The notes beneath the pieces are model-generated. The model was not told the origin of the DNA, searched no databases, and was given only the letters and a program-made list of their open reading frames with translations. From Arsenicicoccus sp. oral taxon 190 (GTDB lineage Bacteria; Actinomycetota; Actinomycetes; Actinomycetales; Dermatophilaceae), in assembly GCF_001189535.1 (NCBI RefSeq), contig NZ_CP012070.1, positions 1,798,001 to 1,862,000 of the forward strand: 64,000 nt of DNA, in the 5' to 3' direction. Shown here piece after piece: positions 1 through 10,831 of this stretch. The position numbers and the translations under genes are program-made. The stretch's first letter is position 1, and every line of letters starts with the position of its first letter.

Positions 1-1
1 C

Positions 2-1918
2 TCGACCACCACCGGCGGCACCCCGGGCCCGCTGCACAACTCGATCCCGCAGCCCGACCGCAGCCAGGACAACTCCACGATCTGGGCGCCCAACTTCGAC
101 CGGGCCCACTACCAGGACCTGATGTTCGGGTCGGGGGAGTCCTTCAAGGACTTCTACCTCAAGCAGTCCAACGGCCGCTTCCTCGCCAAGGGTGACGTCT
201 CCGACTGGGTCAAGGTGCCCTACAACGAGGCTCGCTATGGCAGCAACAAGATCTCCGACGCCGCCGGCGCCTGGCCCTTCATCCAGGACTCCGCCAACGC
301 GTGGTACGCCGCTCAGAAGGCCGCTGGCAAGACCGACGCCGAGATCGTCGCCTACCTCAAGCAGTTCGACCGGATCGACCGTTACGACTACGACGGCGAC
401 GGCGACTTCAACGAGCCCGACGGCTACATCGACCACTTCCAGGCGATCCACGCCGGTGAGGGCGAGGAGGCCGGCGGCGGCGCCCAGGGCGACGACGCCA
501 TCTGGTCGCACCGGTGGTACGCCTACTCCAACAACGCTGGCAAGACCGGTCCGGCCGTCAACAAGGCCGGCGGTGTGCAGATCGGCAACACCGGCATCTG
601 GATCGGCGACTACACCACCGAGCCGGAGAACGGCGGCCTCGGCGTCTTCACCCACGAGTTCGGCCACGACCTCGGTCTGCCCGACCTCTACGACACCCAG
701 GGCGGGGACAACGGCACCGGCTTCTGGACCCTGATGAGCGCCGGCTCCTGGCTCAACGACGGCACCGTCGACATCGGCTCCAAGCCCGGCTACATGGGCC
801 CGTGGGAGAAGCTCCAGCTCGGCTGGCTCGACTACCAGACCGTCTCCTACGGCCAGGACGGCGTCGTCAAGCTCGGCCCGGCCTCGCTGGCCGGCAAGAT
901 GCCGCAGGCCGCCCTGGTCTCGCTGCCCGACAAGACCCGCGTCACCCAGCTCGTGGCGCCGCACTCCGGCTCCAAGCAGTGGTGGTCCGGCGCGGCCGAC
1001 GACCTCAACGTCACCCTGACCCGCACCGTCGACCTGACCGGTCGCAGCGATGCCACGCTGTCCGCGTGGGTCAACTACGACACCGAGGCCGACTACGACT
1101 ACCTCTACGCCGAGGTCAGCGCCGACGGCGGGGCCACCTGGTCCCAGGTGGGCAGCTACAGCGGCAAGTCCAACGGGTGGGTCCAGAAGTCCTTCGACCT
1201 GTCGGCCTACGCCGGCAAGCAGGTCACCTTCCGGTTCCGCTACGCCTCCGACGGCGGCCTGCACGGGCTCGGCGCCTTCATCGACGACATCACCGTGACG
1301 TCGGGCGGCACCACCATCCTCAGCGACGACGTCGAGGGTGGCGCCAACGGCTGGACCGCCAAGGGCTTCACCCAGGTCGGCGCCAGCTCCTCCGAGCCGG
1401 TGTCGCACTACTACCTGGCGGAGAACCGCACCTACACGGGCTACGACCGGTACCTCAAGACCGGGCCCTACAACTTCGGCTGGGCCAACACCCGCCCGGA
1501 CTGGGTGGAGCGCTTCCCCTACCAGGACGGCATGCTCGTCTGGTACATCAACAACGAGTACTCCGACAACAACACGAAGGCCCACCCGGGCGGCGGCCAG
1601 GTCCTGCCGGTCGACGCGCGGCCCACGCCGATCCGCTTCCCCGACGGGGTGCTGCTCGGCAACCGCCGTCAGCCCTTCGACGCGACCTTCGGGCTGCAGG
1701 CCACCGACCCGGTGACCTTCCACCGCAACGGTCAGGCGGTTTCCGTGCCGTCGCAGCCGGCGATCCCGACCTTCGACGACAGCGACCCCAACCGCTACTG
1801 GTCGGCCGCCAACCCGTGGGGCTCCACCAAGGTGGCCGGCGCGGGCGTCAAGATCACCGTCAACAACCAGGCCAAGCAGGGCGACCAGATGAACATCCAC
1901 GTGTCGTTCACCAAGTGA
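2..1918 (+). CDS. Immune inhibitor A-like M6 family metalloprotease (5' truncated by window)
   Basis: Probably a secreted zinc endopeptidase. The frame is open from base 2, so the signal peptide and propeptide lie outside the window; about 638 residues are visible. The zinc motif HEFGHDLGLPD (bases 653 onward, visible residues 218-228) matches the M6/InhA pattern. Before it is an acidic Asp-rich stretch (DYDGDGDFNEPDGYIDH), probably calcium binding. After it comes a beta-sandwich region around residues 330-430 (TLSAWVNYDTEADYDYLYAE), like the accessory domain of InhA proteases. The gene ends before a strong hairpin terminator. No regulatory region is visible. The family call is firm; the substrate is unknown. 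Confidence 0.9.
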   Translation, partial: STTTGGTPGPLHNSIPQPDRSQDNSTIWAPNFDRAHYQDLMFGSGESFKDFYLKQSNGRFLAKGDVSDWVKVPYNEARYGSNKISDAAGAWPFIQDSANAWYAAQKAAGKTDAEIVAYLKQFDRIDRYDYDGDGDFNEPDGYIDHFQAIHAGEGEEAGGGAQGDDAIWSHRWYAYSNNAGKTGPAVNKAGGVQIGNTGIWIGDYTTEPENGGLGVFTHEFGHDLGLPDLYDTQGGDNGTGFWTLMSAGSWLNDGTVDIGSKPGYMGPWEKLQLGWLDYQTVSYGQDGVVKLGPASLAGKMPQAALVSLPDKTRVTQLVAPHSGSKQWWSGAADDLNVTLTRTVDLTGRSDATLSAWVNYDTEADYDYLYAEVSADGGATWSQVGSYSGKSNGWVQKSFDLSAYAGKQVTFRFRYASDGGLHGLGAFIDDITVTSGGTTILSDDVEGGANGWTAKGFTQVGASSSEPVSHYYLAENRTYTGYDRYLKTGPYNFGWANTRPDWVERFPYQDGMLVWYINNEYSDNNTKAHPGGGQVLPVDARPTPIRFPDGVLLGNRRQPFDATFGLQATDPVTFHRNGQAVSVPSQPAIPTFDDSDPNRYWSAANPWGSTKVAGAGVKITVNNQAKQGDQMNIHVSFTK

Positions 1919-1945
1919 GCTCGACCTCGCTGACCTGAACAACGA

Positions 1946-1983
1946 CCGAGGCCCGGTGCGGAGCGATCCGCGCCGGGCCTCGG
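1946..1983 (+). terminator. Rho-independent-like hairpin after the M6 protease
   Basis: An 11-bp perfect inverted repeat (CCGAGGCCCGG at 1946-1956 and CCGGGCCTCGG at 1973-1983) starts 27 bases after the protease stop. There is no U-tract, as is usual in high-GC actinobacteria. Confidence 0.75.
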
Positions 1984-2008
1984 CGTCTGCGCGGCGAGAC
2001 GGGCGGTC

Positions 2009-2020
2009 CGGCATACGGGC
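2009..2020 (-). repeat. Dispersed intergenic 12-mer, one mismatch
   Basis: CGGCATACGGGC, 11 of 12 bases matching the reverse complement of GGCCGTATGCCG, lies between the protease terminator and ilvD. Confidence 0.5.
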
Positions 2021-2028
2021 AGGGTCGT

Positions 2029-2034
2029 TAACCT
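2029..2034 (+). promoter_or_regulatory. -10 hexamer for leaderless ilvD mRNA
   Basis: TAACCT ends 6 bases before the ilvD ATG, so transcription should begin at or next to the start codon. No convincing -35 is seen. Confidence 0.5.
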
Positions 2035-2040
2035 GAGGAC

Positions 2041-3882
2041 ATGCCCGCACTCCGCTCCCGCACGACCACGCACGGCCGCCAGATGGCCGGAGCCCGCGCC
2101 CTGTGGCGCGCGACCGGCATGACCGAGGGGGACTTCGGCAAGCCGATCGTGGCGATCGCCAACTCGTTCACGCAGTTCGTGCCCGGGCACGTGCACCTCA
2201 AGGACATGGGCCAGCTCGTCGCGGGCGCCATCGCCGAGGCCGGGGGCGTCGGGCGGGAGTTCAACACCATCGCCGTCGACGACGGGATCGCGATGGGCCA
2301 CTCCGGGATGCTCTATTCGCTGCCGAGCCGCGAGATCATCGCCGACTCGGTCGAGTACATGGTCAACGCGCACCAGGCCGACGCGCTCGTGTGCATCTCC
2401 AACTGCGACAAGATCACGCCCGGGATGCTGCTCGCGGCGCTGCGGCTCAACATCCCCACGGTCTTCGTCAGCGGCGGCCCGATGGAGGCCGGGAAGGCGA
2501 TCATCGGCGAGGGCGGCGAGGTGCAGACCCGCCTCGACCTGATCGACGCCATGATCAAGTCGGTCGACGACTCGGTGTCCGACGCCGACATCGAGACGAT
2601 CGAGCAGAGCGCCTGCCCGACCTGCGGCTCGTGCTCGGGGATGTTCACCGCCAACTCGATGAACTGCCTGACCGAGGCGCTCGGCCTGTCCCTGCCCGGC
2701 AACGGGTCCACGCTCGCGACGGCGTCGGCCCGCAGGGGCCTCTTCGAGGCGGCGGGGAGACTCGTGGTCGAGCTCTGTCGTCAGTGGTATGACGGCGACG
2801 ACGCCTCCGTCCTGCCCCGGTCCATCGCGGGCAAGCCGGCCTTCGCCAACGCCATGCGCCTCGACATCGCCATGGGCGGCTCCACCAACACGATCCTGCA
2901 CCTGCTTGCGGCGGCTCAGGAGGCGGGCGTCGACTTCGACCAGTCCGACATCGACGCGCTGTCGCGGGTCACCCCGTGCCTGGTCAAGGTCGCCCCCAAC
3001 ACGACCAGCTACTACATGGAAGACGTGCACCGGGCGGGCGGCATACCGGCCATCCTCGGCGAGCTGTGGCGCGGCGGGATGCTCGACGAGTCGGTGCGGT
3101 CCGTGCACTCACCGTCGCTGCGAGAGTGGCTGGGGGAGTGGGACATCCGCTCCGGGTCGGCGTCCGCCGAGGCGATCGAGCTCTTCCACGCGGCGCCGGG
3201 CGGGGTGCGCACGACGGAGGCGTTCTCCTCGACCAACCGCTGGGCCACCCTCGACACCGACAGCGAGGGCGGGTGCATCCGCTCTGTCGATCAGGCCTAC
3301 ACCGCCGAGGGCGGGCTCGCGGTGCTGACCGGCAACCTCGCGCCCGACGGCTGCATCGTCAAGACGGCCGGGGTGCCCGAGCACCAGTGGTCCTTCTCCG
3401 GGCCGGCGCGGGTCGCCGAGTCCCAGGAGGAGGCCGTCTCCAAGATCCTCGCCGGCGAGATCCAGTCCGGCGACGTGGTGGTCGTGCGCTACGAGGGGCC
3501 CAAGGGCGGCCCGGGCATGCAGGAGATGCTCTACCCCACCTCCTACCTCAAGGGCGTCGGGCTCGGGCCCAAGTGCGCCCTCATCACCGACGGCCGGTTC
3601 AGCGGCGGCTCGTCCGGGCTGTCGGTCGGTCACGTCTCCCCGGAGGCGGCGGCCGGCGGCGCGATCGGGCTGGTCCGCGACGGCGACGTCATCGAGTTCT
3701 CCATCCCGGAGCGGCGAGTCAACCTGCTGGTCCCCGACGAGGAGCTCGAGCGCCGCCGGGCCGAGCAGGACGAGCTCGGCTGGGTGCCGCGCGACCGCGA
3801 CCGACAGGTGTCGGCGGCCCTGAAGATCTTCGCGCGGTTCGCGCAGAGCGCCGACAAGGGCGCCGCCCGCCGCGTCGACTGA
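2041..3882 (+). CDS. ilvD: Dihydroxy-acid dehydratase
   Basis: Catalyses dehydration of 2,3-dihydroxy-3-methylbutanoate (and the methylpentanoate) to the 2-keto acids of valine and isoleucine synthesis; cytoplasmic iron-sulfur enzyme. The 613 residues have normal family length. SNCDKITPGM (Cys about 122) and CPTCGSCSGMF (Cys about 192 and 195) are the conserved cluster and metal motifs, and GRFSGGSSGLSVGHVSPEAA is in the C-terminal half. The N-terminus (FTQFVPGHVHLKDMGQLV) is of the E. coli type. A -10 hexamer 6 bases before the ATG supports this start. It stands alone, not next to other ilv genes, and is followed by a palindromic element and a convergent dehydrogenase gene. Confidence 0.97.
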   Translation: MPALRSRTTTHGRQMAGARALWRATGMTEGDFGKPIVAIANSFTQFVPGHVHLKDMGQLVAGAIAEAGGVGREFNTIAVDDGIAMGHSGMLYSLPSREIIADSVEYMVNAHQADALVCISNCDKITPGMLLAALRLNIPTVFVSGGPMEAGKAIIGEGGEVQTRLDLIDAMIKSVDDSVSDADIETIEQSACPTCGSCSGMFTANSMNCLTEALGLSLPGNGSTLATASARRGLFEAAGRLVVELCRQWYDGDDASVLPRSIAGKPAFANAMRLDIAMGGSTNTILHLLAAAQEAGVDFDQSDIDALSRVTPCLVKVAPNTTSYYMEDVHRAGGIPAILGELWRGGMLDESVRSVHSPSLREWLGEWDIRSGSASAEAIELFHAAPGGVRTTEAFSSTNRWATLDTDSEGGCIRSVDQAYTAEGGLAVLTGNLAPDGCIVKTAGVPEHQWSFSGPARVAESQEEAVSKILAGEIQSGDVVVVRYEGPKGGPGMQEMLYPTSYLKGVGLGPKCALITDGRFSGGSSGLSVGHVSPEAAAGGAIGLVRDGDVIEFSIPERRVNLLVPDEELERRRAEQDELGWVPRDRDRQVSAALKIFARFAQSADKGAARRVD

Positions 3883-3907
3883 CCGTCTCCCTCCCTCCCC
3901 CTCCCCG

Positions 3908-3956
3908 CGATCGTGGTCCCTTGTGGCGCGTGGCGAACCAAAAAGGACCACGATCG
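3908..3956. repeat. CGATCGTGG palindromic element, copy 1
   Basis: A 12-bp perfect inverted repeat (CGATCGTGGTCC at 3908-3919, GGACCACGATCG at 3945-3956) encloses a GGCG-rich loop. A pyrimidine-rich run (3886-3906) comes before it. It sits between convergent ilvD and the alcohol dehydrogenase gene, so it may also act as a bidirectional terminator. Related copies are at 15680 and 50791. Confidence 0.8.
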
Positions 3957-4011
3957 TGGACCGGACGGGCGGGGTGGGCGCCGCCGCGTCTACGAGCGGG
4001 TGGGCTGACCC

Positions 4012-5052
4012 TCACAAGGTCTTGGCGTCGATGACGAAGCGGTAGCGCACGTCGCTGTCGACGACGCGCTCGTAGGCCTCGTTGATCTGGCTCGCCTCGA
4101 TCTGCTCGATCTCGGCGGTGATGCCGTGCTCGGCGCAGAAGTCGAGCATCTCCTGGGTCTCGGCGATGCCGCCGATGCACGACCCCGCGAGGGACTTGCG
4201 GGCGGGGATCAGCGCGAAGGCCGGCACCTCGAGGGGGTTGGTGGGGGCGCCCAGCTCGACCAGCGTGCCGTCGTAGCGCAGCAGCGCCAGGTAGTCGGCC
4301 ATCGGCAGGTTGACCGAGACGGTGTTGATGATCAGGTCGAAGGCCCCGGCGACGGCCTTCATGGCGTCCTCGTCGGTGGTGTTGACGTAGTGCTGCGCAC
4401 CGAAGGTCGCCGCGTCGCCGCGCTTCTTGTCCGAGTGGGACAGCACGGTGACGTCCGCGCCCATCGCCACCGCGAGCTTGACGCCCACGTGGCCGAGCCC
4501 GCCCATGCCGATGATGGCGACCTTGGAGCCCTCGGTGACGCCCCAGTGGCGCAGCGGGGAGTAGAGGGTGATGCCGGCGCACAGCAGCGGCGTCGCCGCC
4601 GCGGGGTCGAGCGCCTCGGGCACCCGCACCACGAAGCGCTCGTCCACCACCACGTGGGTGGAGTAGCCGCCCTGGGTGATGGTGCCGTCCTTGTCGACGA
4701 CGCCATACGTGCCGATGTTGCCCTCGAGGCAGTACTGCTCGAGGCCCTCGTCGCACGCGGCGCAGGACTGGCAGGAGTTGACCATGCAGCCCACCCCGAC
4801 CCGGTCGCCGACGTGGTGACGGTCGACGCCGGCGCCGACCTCCAGAACCCGGCCGACGATCTCGTGGCCGGGGGTCAGGGGGTACTGCTGGGCACCCCAC
4901 TCGTCGCGGACGGTGTGGATGTCGGAGTGGCAGATCCCCGCGAACTCGATCTCGATGAGCACGTCGTGCTCGCCGACGTCGCGGCGGGTGATCGTGGACT
5001 TCTCGAGGGGGGCACTGGCGGAGGGGGCCGCGTAGGCCGCAACGTCCATCAT
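4012..5052 (-). CDS. NADP-dependent zinc alcohol dehydrogenase, cinnamyl-alcohol-dehydrogenase type
   Basis: Medium-chain dehydrogenase/reductase of 346 residues, interconverting aldehydes and primary alcohols. Catalytic zinc ligands are in GICHSDIH and GHEIVG. The four structural-zinc cysteines are in CQSCAACDEGLEQYC. The Rossmann motif GMGGLGHVGVKLA is followed by SHSDKK, whose Ser and Lys favour NADP, as in the YahK/CAD subfamily. A TAGGCT hexamer 7 bases upstream supports the first ATG (5052). It is monocistronic and convergent with ilvD. The physiological substrate cannot be told from sequence. Confidence 0.9.
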   Translation of the reverse strand: MMDVAAYAAPSASAPLEKSTITRRDVGEHDVLIEIEFAGICHSDIHTVRDEWGAQQYPLTPGHEIVGRVLEVGAGVDRHHVGDRVGVGCMVNSCQSCAACDEGLEQYCLEGNIGTYGVVDKDGTITQGGYSTHVVVDERFVVRVPEALDPAAATPLLCAGITLYSPLRHWGVTEGSKVAIIGMGGLGHVGVKLAVAMGADVTVLSHSDKKRGDAATFGAQHYVNTTDEDAMKAVAGAFDLIINTVSVNLPMADYLALLRYDGTLVELGAPTNPLEVPAFALIPARKSLAGSCIGGIAETQEMLDFCAEHGITAEIEQIEASQINEAYERVVDSDVRYRFVIDAKTL

Positions 5053-5059
5053 GGCGTCC

Positions 5060-5065
5060 AGCCTA
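5060..5065 (-). promoter_or_regulatory. -10 hexamer for leaderless dehydrogenase mRNA
   Basis: TAGGCT on the minus strand ends 7 bases before the ATG at 5052 and decides between two adjacent ATG codons in favour of the first. Confidence 0.5.
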
Positions 5066-5219
5066 GGACCGCCCCGGGGGGTCGGCCGCGGGTGATCGCC
5101 TGACGAGCACCCCGGGAATACAGGCGCGGGGCCGGTGCGCGGGCATCGTCGTCCGGTGCTCCGTCGGTGTTCACATCACCGTCCCCGGCCGGTCACCCGG
5201 GTCTGCCAGACAGGGTCGT

Positions 5220-6539
5220 ATGACGTCCACCCACGTCGACCACACCCGCTCCCGGGCCGGCACCTCCGCGGCCACGACTGGCATGACGGGCACGGCGCCG
5301 GACCGGCGGCAGCGCTGGACCCGGGCCGTGATGGTCCTCAGCCTGACCGTCATCATGGTCGACGCGGTCGTCGGGATCCTGCCTGCCGCGCCGGTCGTCG
5401 GGCTGCTGACCCCGTTGCGGCTGGTGCTGCTCGCCGGGCTGGTGGCCGGGGTCGTCGGCGCACTGCGCCCGCGCGCCTGGACGACCTGGCTCGACCTGCC
5501 GATCCTGCTGCTCGTCGTCGCCTACGCCGCGTCGGCGGTCTGGAGCGGGCAGGGCTGGCCGGTGTGGCGCGGCCTGCTGACCGGGGTCGCGGCCTGCTAC
5601 CTGACCGTGGTCCTGGTGCGGCGGCACCCGTCGGCGTGGACGGCGGTCACCGGTTCGTCGTTGCTGGGGTGCGCCGTCGCCGGGCTGACCGGGCTGCACC
5701 AGTGGGCCGCCGGGACACCGACCGGGTTCTGCCGGGTGGGTCTGGTCGCCGGCCGGGAGACCTGCGGTGACCCCCACGCGATGATCCGGGTGACCGGGAC
5801 CCTGGCCAACCCCAACGTCCTGGCCGCCGTCCTCGTGCTGCTGCTGCCGATCGCCTGGGCGGGAGCCACCAGCCTGCCGACCTCCTCGGCCCGGCTCGTC
5901 GGGCATGCCGTTGTCGCCGCCGGGGCGGTGGCGCTGCTGATGACCTGGTCGCGCGCCGGGGTCGTGGCCGGGGTCGTCGCCGTCGCGGTGCTCGCGCTGC
6001 TCCGGCCGGCCCGCCCCTCCCGGCTGGTGCGGGGGCTGTCGGTGGGCGCCGGTGCCGCAGCCGTCCTCGGGGTGGTCCTGCTCGGCGGCAGCCTCGGGGT
6101 GCGGCGGGACGTCTGGGCCGCCGCGCTGCGCCTCGCGGCGGCGCACCCGCTCGGGGTGGGGCCGGGCCGCGGCGGCGCCCTGATCGACCGCGAGGTCGCC
6201 GGGGGCGAACGCTTCCAGCACGCCCACGACCTGTGGCTGAGCTGGCTGCTCGAAGGCGGCTGGGCCGCCGGGGTCGCGGCGGTGACGCTGACGCTGGTGG
6301 CCGGGTGGCTGGTGGTGCGGGGAGCTCGCGCGGGCTCCGCCATGGCCCGCGTCGCCGGGGCGGGGCTGGCCGGGTTTGCCGTGATGTCCCTGGTCGACCA
6401 CCCGGCCAATGCCCTCGGGGTCGCCACGCTGCTCTGGGTGGTGCTGGGCGTCGTCGCGGGGCACCGCCCGACGGCCGACGACCCCGCGCGGGGCGGCCAT
6501 GTCGGCGCGCATCGCGCCCGCCCCGCCGGTCGGTCCTAG
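5220..6539 (+). CDS. O-antigen ligase/polymerase-like (Wzy_C type) membrane protein
   Basis: Polytopic membrane protein of 439 residues with roughly ten hydrophobic helices. The features of the O-antigen ligase superfamily are present: a GTLANPNVLA loop, a TWSRAGVVAG helix start (about residue 240) and a HAHDLWLSWLLEGG segment (about residue 330) equivalent to the conserved His-Asn/Asp loop before the last helices. In Gram-positive bacteria such proteins polymerise or attach surface glycans. There is no neighbouring glycan cluster, so the substrate is open. The N-terminal 35 residues are Thr/Arg-rich and cytoplasmic. The TAG stop lies inside a 26-bp direct repeat. Confidence 0.75.
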   Translation: MTSTHVDHTRSRAGTSAATTGMTGTAPDRRQRWTRAVMVLSLTVIMVDAVVGILPAAPVVGLLTPLRLVLLAGLVAGVVGALRPRAWTTWLDLPILLLVVAYAASAVWSGQGWPVWRGLLTGVAACYLTVVLVRRHPSAWTAVTGSSLLGCAVAGLTGLHQWAAGTPTGFCRVGLVAGRETCGDPHAMIRVTGTLANPNVLAAVLVLLLPIAWAGATSLPTSSARLVGHAVVAAGAVALLMTWSRAGVVAGVVAVAVLALLRPARPSRLVRGLSVGAGAAAVLGVVLLGGSLGVRRDVWAAALRLAAAHPLGVGPGRGGALIDREVAGGERFQHAHDLWLSWLLEGGWAAGVAAVTLTLVAGWLVVRGARAGSAMARVAGAGLAGFAVMSLVDHPANALGVATLLWVVLGVVAGHRPTADDPARGGHVGAHRARPAGRS

Positions 6540-6626
6540 CCGGTCCCTCGCTCGGTCCGAGCCAGCCCTTGTCGGCCCTAGCCGGCCCTACCTGGGCCCG
6601 CCCGCCGGTCGGTCCTAGCCGGTCCC
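6522..6626. repeat. CTAG-containing direct repeats
   Basis: A 26-bp sequence (6522-6547) is repeated exactly at 6601-6626. Between them is a related unit (GGCCCTAGCCGGCCC near 6575). Each unit carries CCTAGCC; the first includes the stop codon of the O-antigen-ligase-like gene. The block lies between two convergent genes. Confidence 0.75.
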
Positions 6627-6646
6627 GGTCGCCCTCGGGCGGGGCG

Positions 6647-8191
6647 TCAGCCCCGCTGGTGGCGCGGCCGCTCGAAGCCCAGCGCCACGAGCGCGCCCAC
6701 GGCGATCACCACCGCCGGCACGAGCAGCGAGTCGCCCATCGCGTCGCTGAACGCCTGGGCCACCGCGGCCGGCATGTGGCCTCCGCCGGGGCCGGCGGTC
6801 GGCGCGGCGCCGCCGGCGTGGCCGGGCAGGTGCGCGGCGAGCCGGTCCTGCATGGCCAGGGCGATCGCGGCGGACCCGAGCACGGAGCCGATCTGCCGGG
6901 TCGTGTTGTAGACCCCCGAGCCGGCGCCGGCCTGGTGCCGCTCGAGGTTGGCGGTGGCGGACGTCGAGATCGGGGCCCACATGAAGCCGTTGGCGACGCC
7001 GAGCAGGGCCGCGGGCAGCAGGATCTCCCACAGGGCGGTGTCGGCGTGCAGCACGCCGCGCAGCCACACCAGCGACACCGCGTAGCAGCCGAGGCCGAAG
7101 CCGGCGAGCAGCCGCGGGTGGGCGCGCCCCACGAGGCGGCCGACGACCGGTGCGAGGCCGCCGGAGATCACGGCCATGGGCGCCATCAGCAGGGCCGCCC
7201 CGGTGGGGGACAGGCCACGGACCGACTGGGCCCAGATCATGATCGGGAACATCGTCGCGGTCACCGCGAAGCCCACGGTGGTGATGGCGACGTTGGCCAC
7301 CGAGAAGTTGCGGTCCCGGAAGAGTCGCAGCGGCACCAGCGGCTCGCCGCGCTGCCGCCACTGCCACACCACGAAGCCGGCCATCACCAGCACCCCGAGG
7401 ATCAGCAGCCGCCACACGGTCACCGGGCCGCTGATGGTGCCCCAGTCGTAGCTGTGGCCCTCCTCGATCGCGAAGACGATGCAGAACAGCCCCACCGCGG
7501 ACAGCGCCACCCCGAACCAGTCGAACCGGTGCGGGTGGGTGTCGAGGTGCGGCACCAGCCGGACGGCCAGCACCAGGGCGAGCACACCCACCGGCACGTT
7601 GACGAAGAAGATCCACTCCCAGCCGAGCGAGTCGACCAGGACGCCGCCCAGGATCGGCCCGACCAGGGTGGCGACGCCGGCGACGGCGCCCCACAGGCCC
7701 ATCGCCTGGCCGCGCGTCTGGGGCGGGAAGAGCCGGGTGATCACGGACATGGTCTGCGGTGACATCAGCGCGGCGCCGAGGCCCTGCACGACCCGGGCCA
7801 CGATCAGGGCGGTGATCGTGGTGGTCAGCCCGCACCACAGCGACGCCAGGGTGAAGATCGTCAGCCCCACGAGGTAGACCCGCTTGGGCCCGAACCGGTC
7901 GCCGAGCCGGCCGGTGATGAGCAGGGGCACGGCATACGCCAGCAGGTAGGCGCTGGTCACCCACACGGCCTGGCCGATGTCGGCGTGCAGCCCGCTCATC
8001 AGCGCGGGCATCGCGACGGTGACGATGGTGGAGTCCACGAGGATCATGAAGAAGCCGAGGCACAGCGCCCACAGCGCGGGCCAGGGGCGCACCGGCTCGT
8101 CGGGCCGGTGCCGCCCGGTGCTGGTGCCGGTGCTGGTGCCGGGGGCGCCGCTCGGTGCGGAGGTGGGCACGGGCGCGGGAGAGGACGTCAC
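6647..8191 (-). CDS. MFS drug exporter, DHA2 (EmrB/QacA) family
   Basis: Proton-coupled exporter of 514 residues, the normal size for a 14-helix DHA2 carrier. It shows FMILVDSTIVTVAMPAL in helix 1, GRLGDRFGPKRVYLVG between helices 2 and 3 (motif A), and WVTSAYLLAYA and GPILGGVLVDSLGWEWIF (motif C region). A GTG codon 12 bases after the hppA stop is the start, so it may be cotranscribed with hppA. Tails are Pro/Gly/Thr-rich at the N-terminus. The exported compound is unknown; multidrug export is a family-level inference. Confidence 0.9.
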   Translation of the reverse strand: MTSSPAPVPTSAPSGAPGTSTGTSTGRHRPDEPVRPWPALWALCLGFFMILVDSTIVTVAMPALMSGLHADIGQAVWVTSAYLLAYAVPLLITGRLGDRFGPKRVYLVGLTIFTLASLWCGLTTTITALIVARVVQGLGAALMSPQTMSVITRLFPPQTRGQAMGLWGAVAGVATLVGPILGGVLVDSLGWEWIFFVNVPVGVLALVLAVRLVPHLDTHPHRFDWFGVALSAVGLFCIVFAIEEGHSYDWGTISGPVTVWRLLILGVLVMAGFVVWQWRQRGEPLVPLRLFRDRNFSVANVAITTVGFAVTATMFPIMIWAQSVRGLSPTGAALLMAPMAVISGGLAPVVGRLVGRAHPRLLAGFGLGCYAVSLVWLRGVLHADTALWEILLPAALLGVANGFMWAPISTSATANLERHQAGAGSGVYNTTRQIGSVLGSAAIALAMQDRLAAHLPGHAGGAAPTAGPGGGHMPAAVAQAFSDAMGDSLLVPAVVIAVGALVALGFERPRHQRG

Positions 8192-8203
8192 CCGCGAAGC
8201 GTC

Positions 8204-10642
<2,439 letters not shown>

Positions 10643-10759
10643 GATCGGCTCGATCCGAGAACGTCGTCGTTCAGCTGTCGCTGGTCACCGAATCCGTCTA
10701 GTGGCAGCTACGACACTACGAGGGCGCCGTGGGCCCCTGCCCGCCGGGGTGGCGGTTGC

Positions 10760-10771
10760 GCCCGTATGCCG
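10760..10771 (+). repeat. Dispersed intergenic 12-mer, one mismatch
   Basis: GCCCGTATGCCG, 11 of 12 bases matching GGCCGTATGCCG, in the 189-bp gap between the acyltransferase stop and the hppA start. The rest of that gap is GC-rich with no clear promoter. Confidence 0.5.
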
Positions 10772-10831
10772 TGCCCCCGCCCGGCGGGGCCCCCGCCCGA
10801 CGGTGGCTGAAGGGGTCGCTCGGCTGGCTGC

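Noticed and set aside
2..1918. M6 protease as a pseudogene lacking a signal peptide
   Set aside because: The frame is open to the window edge and the catalytic motif is intact; truncation is only by the window.
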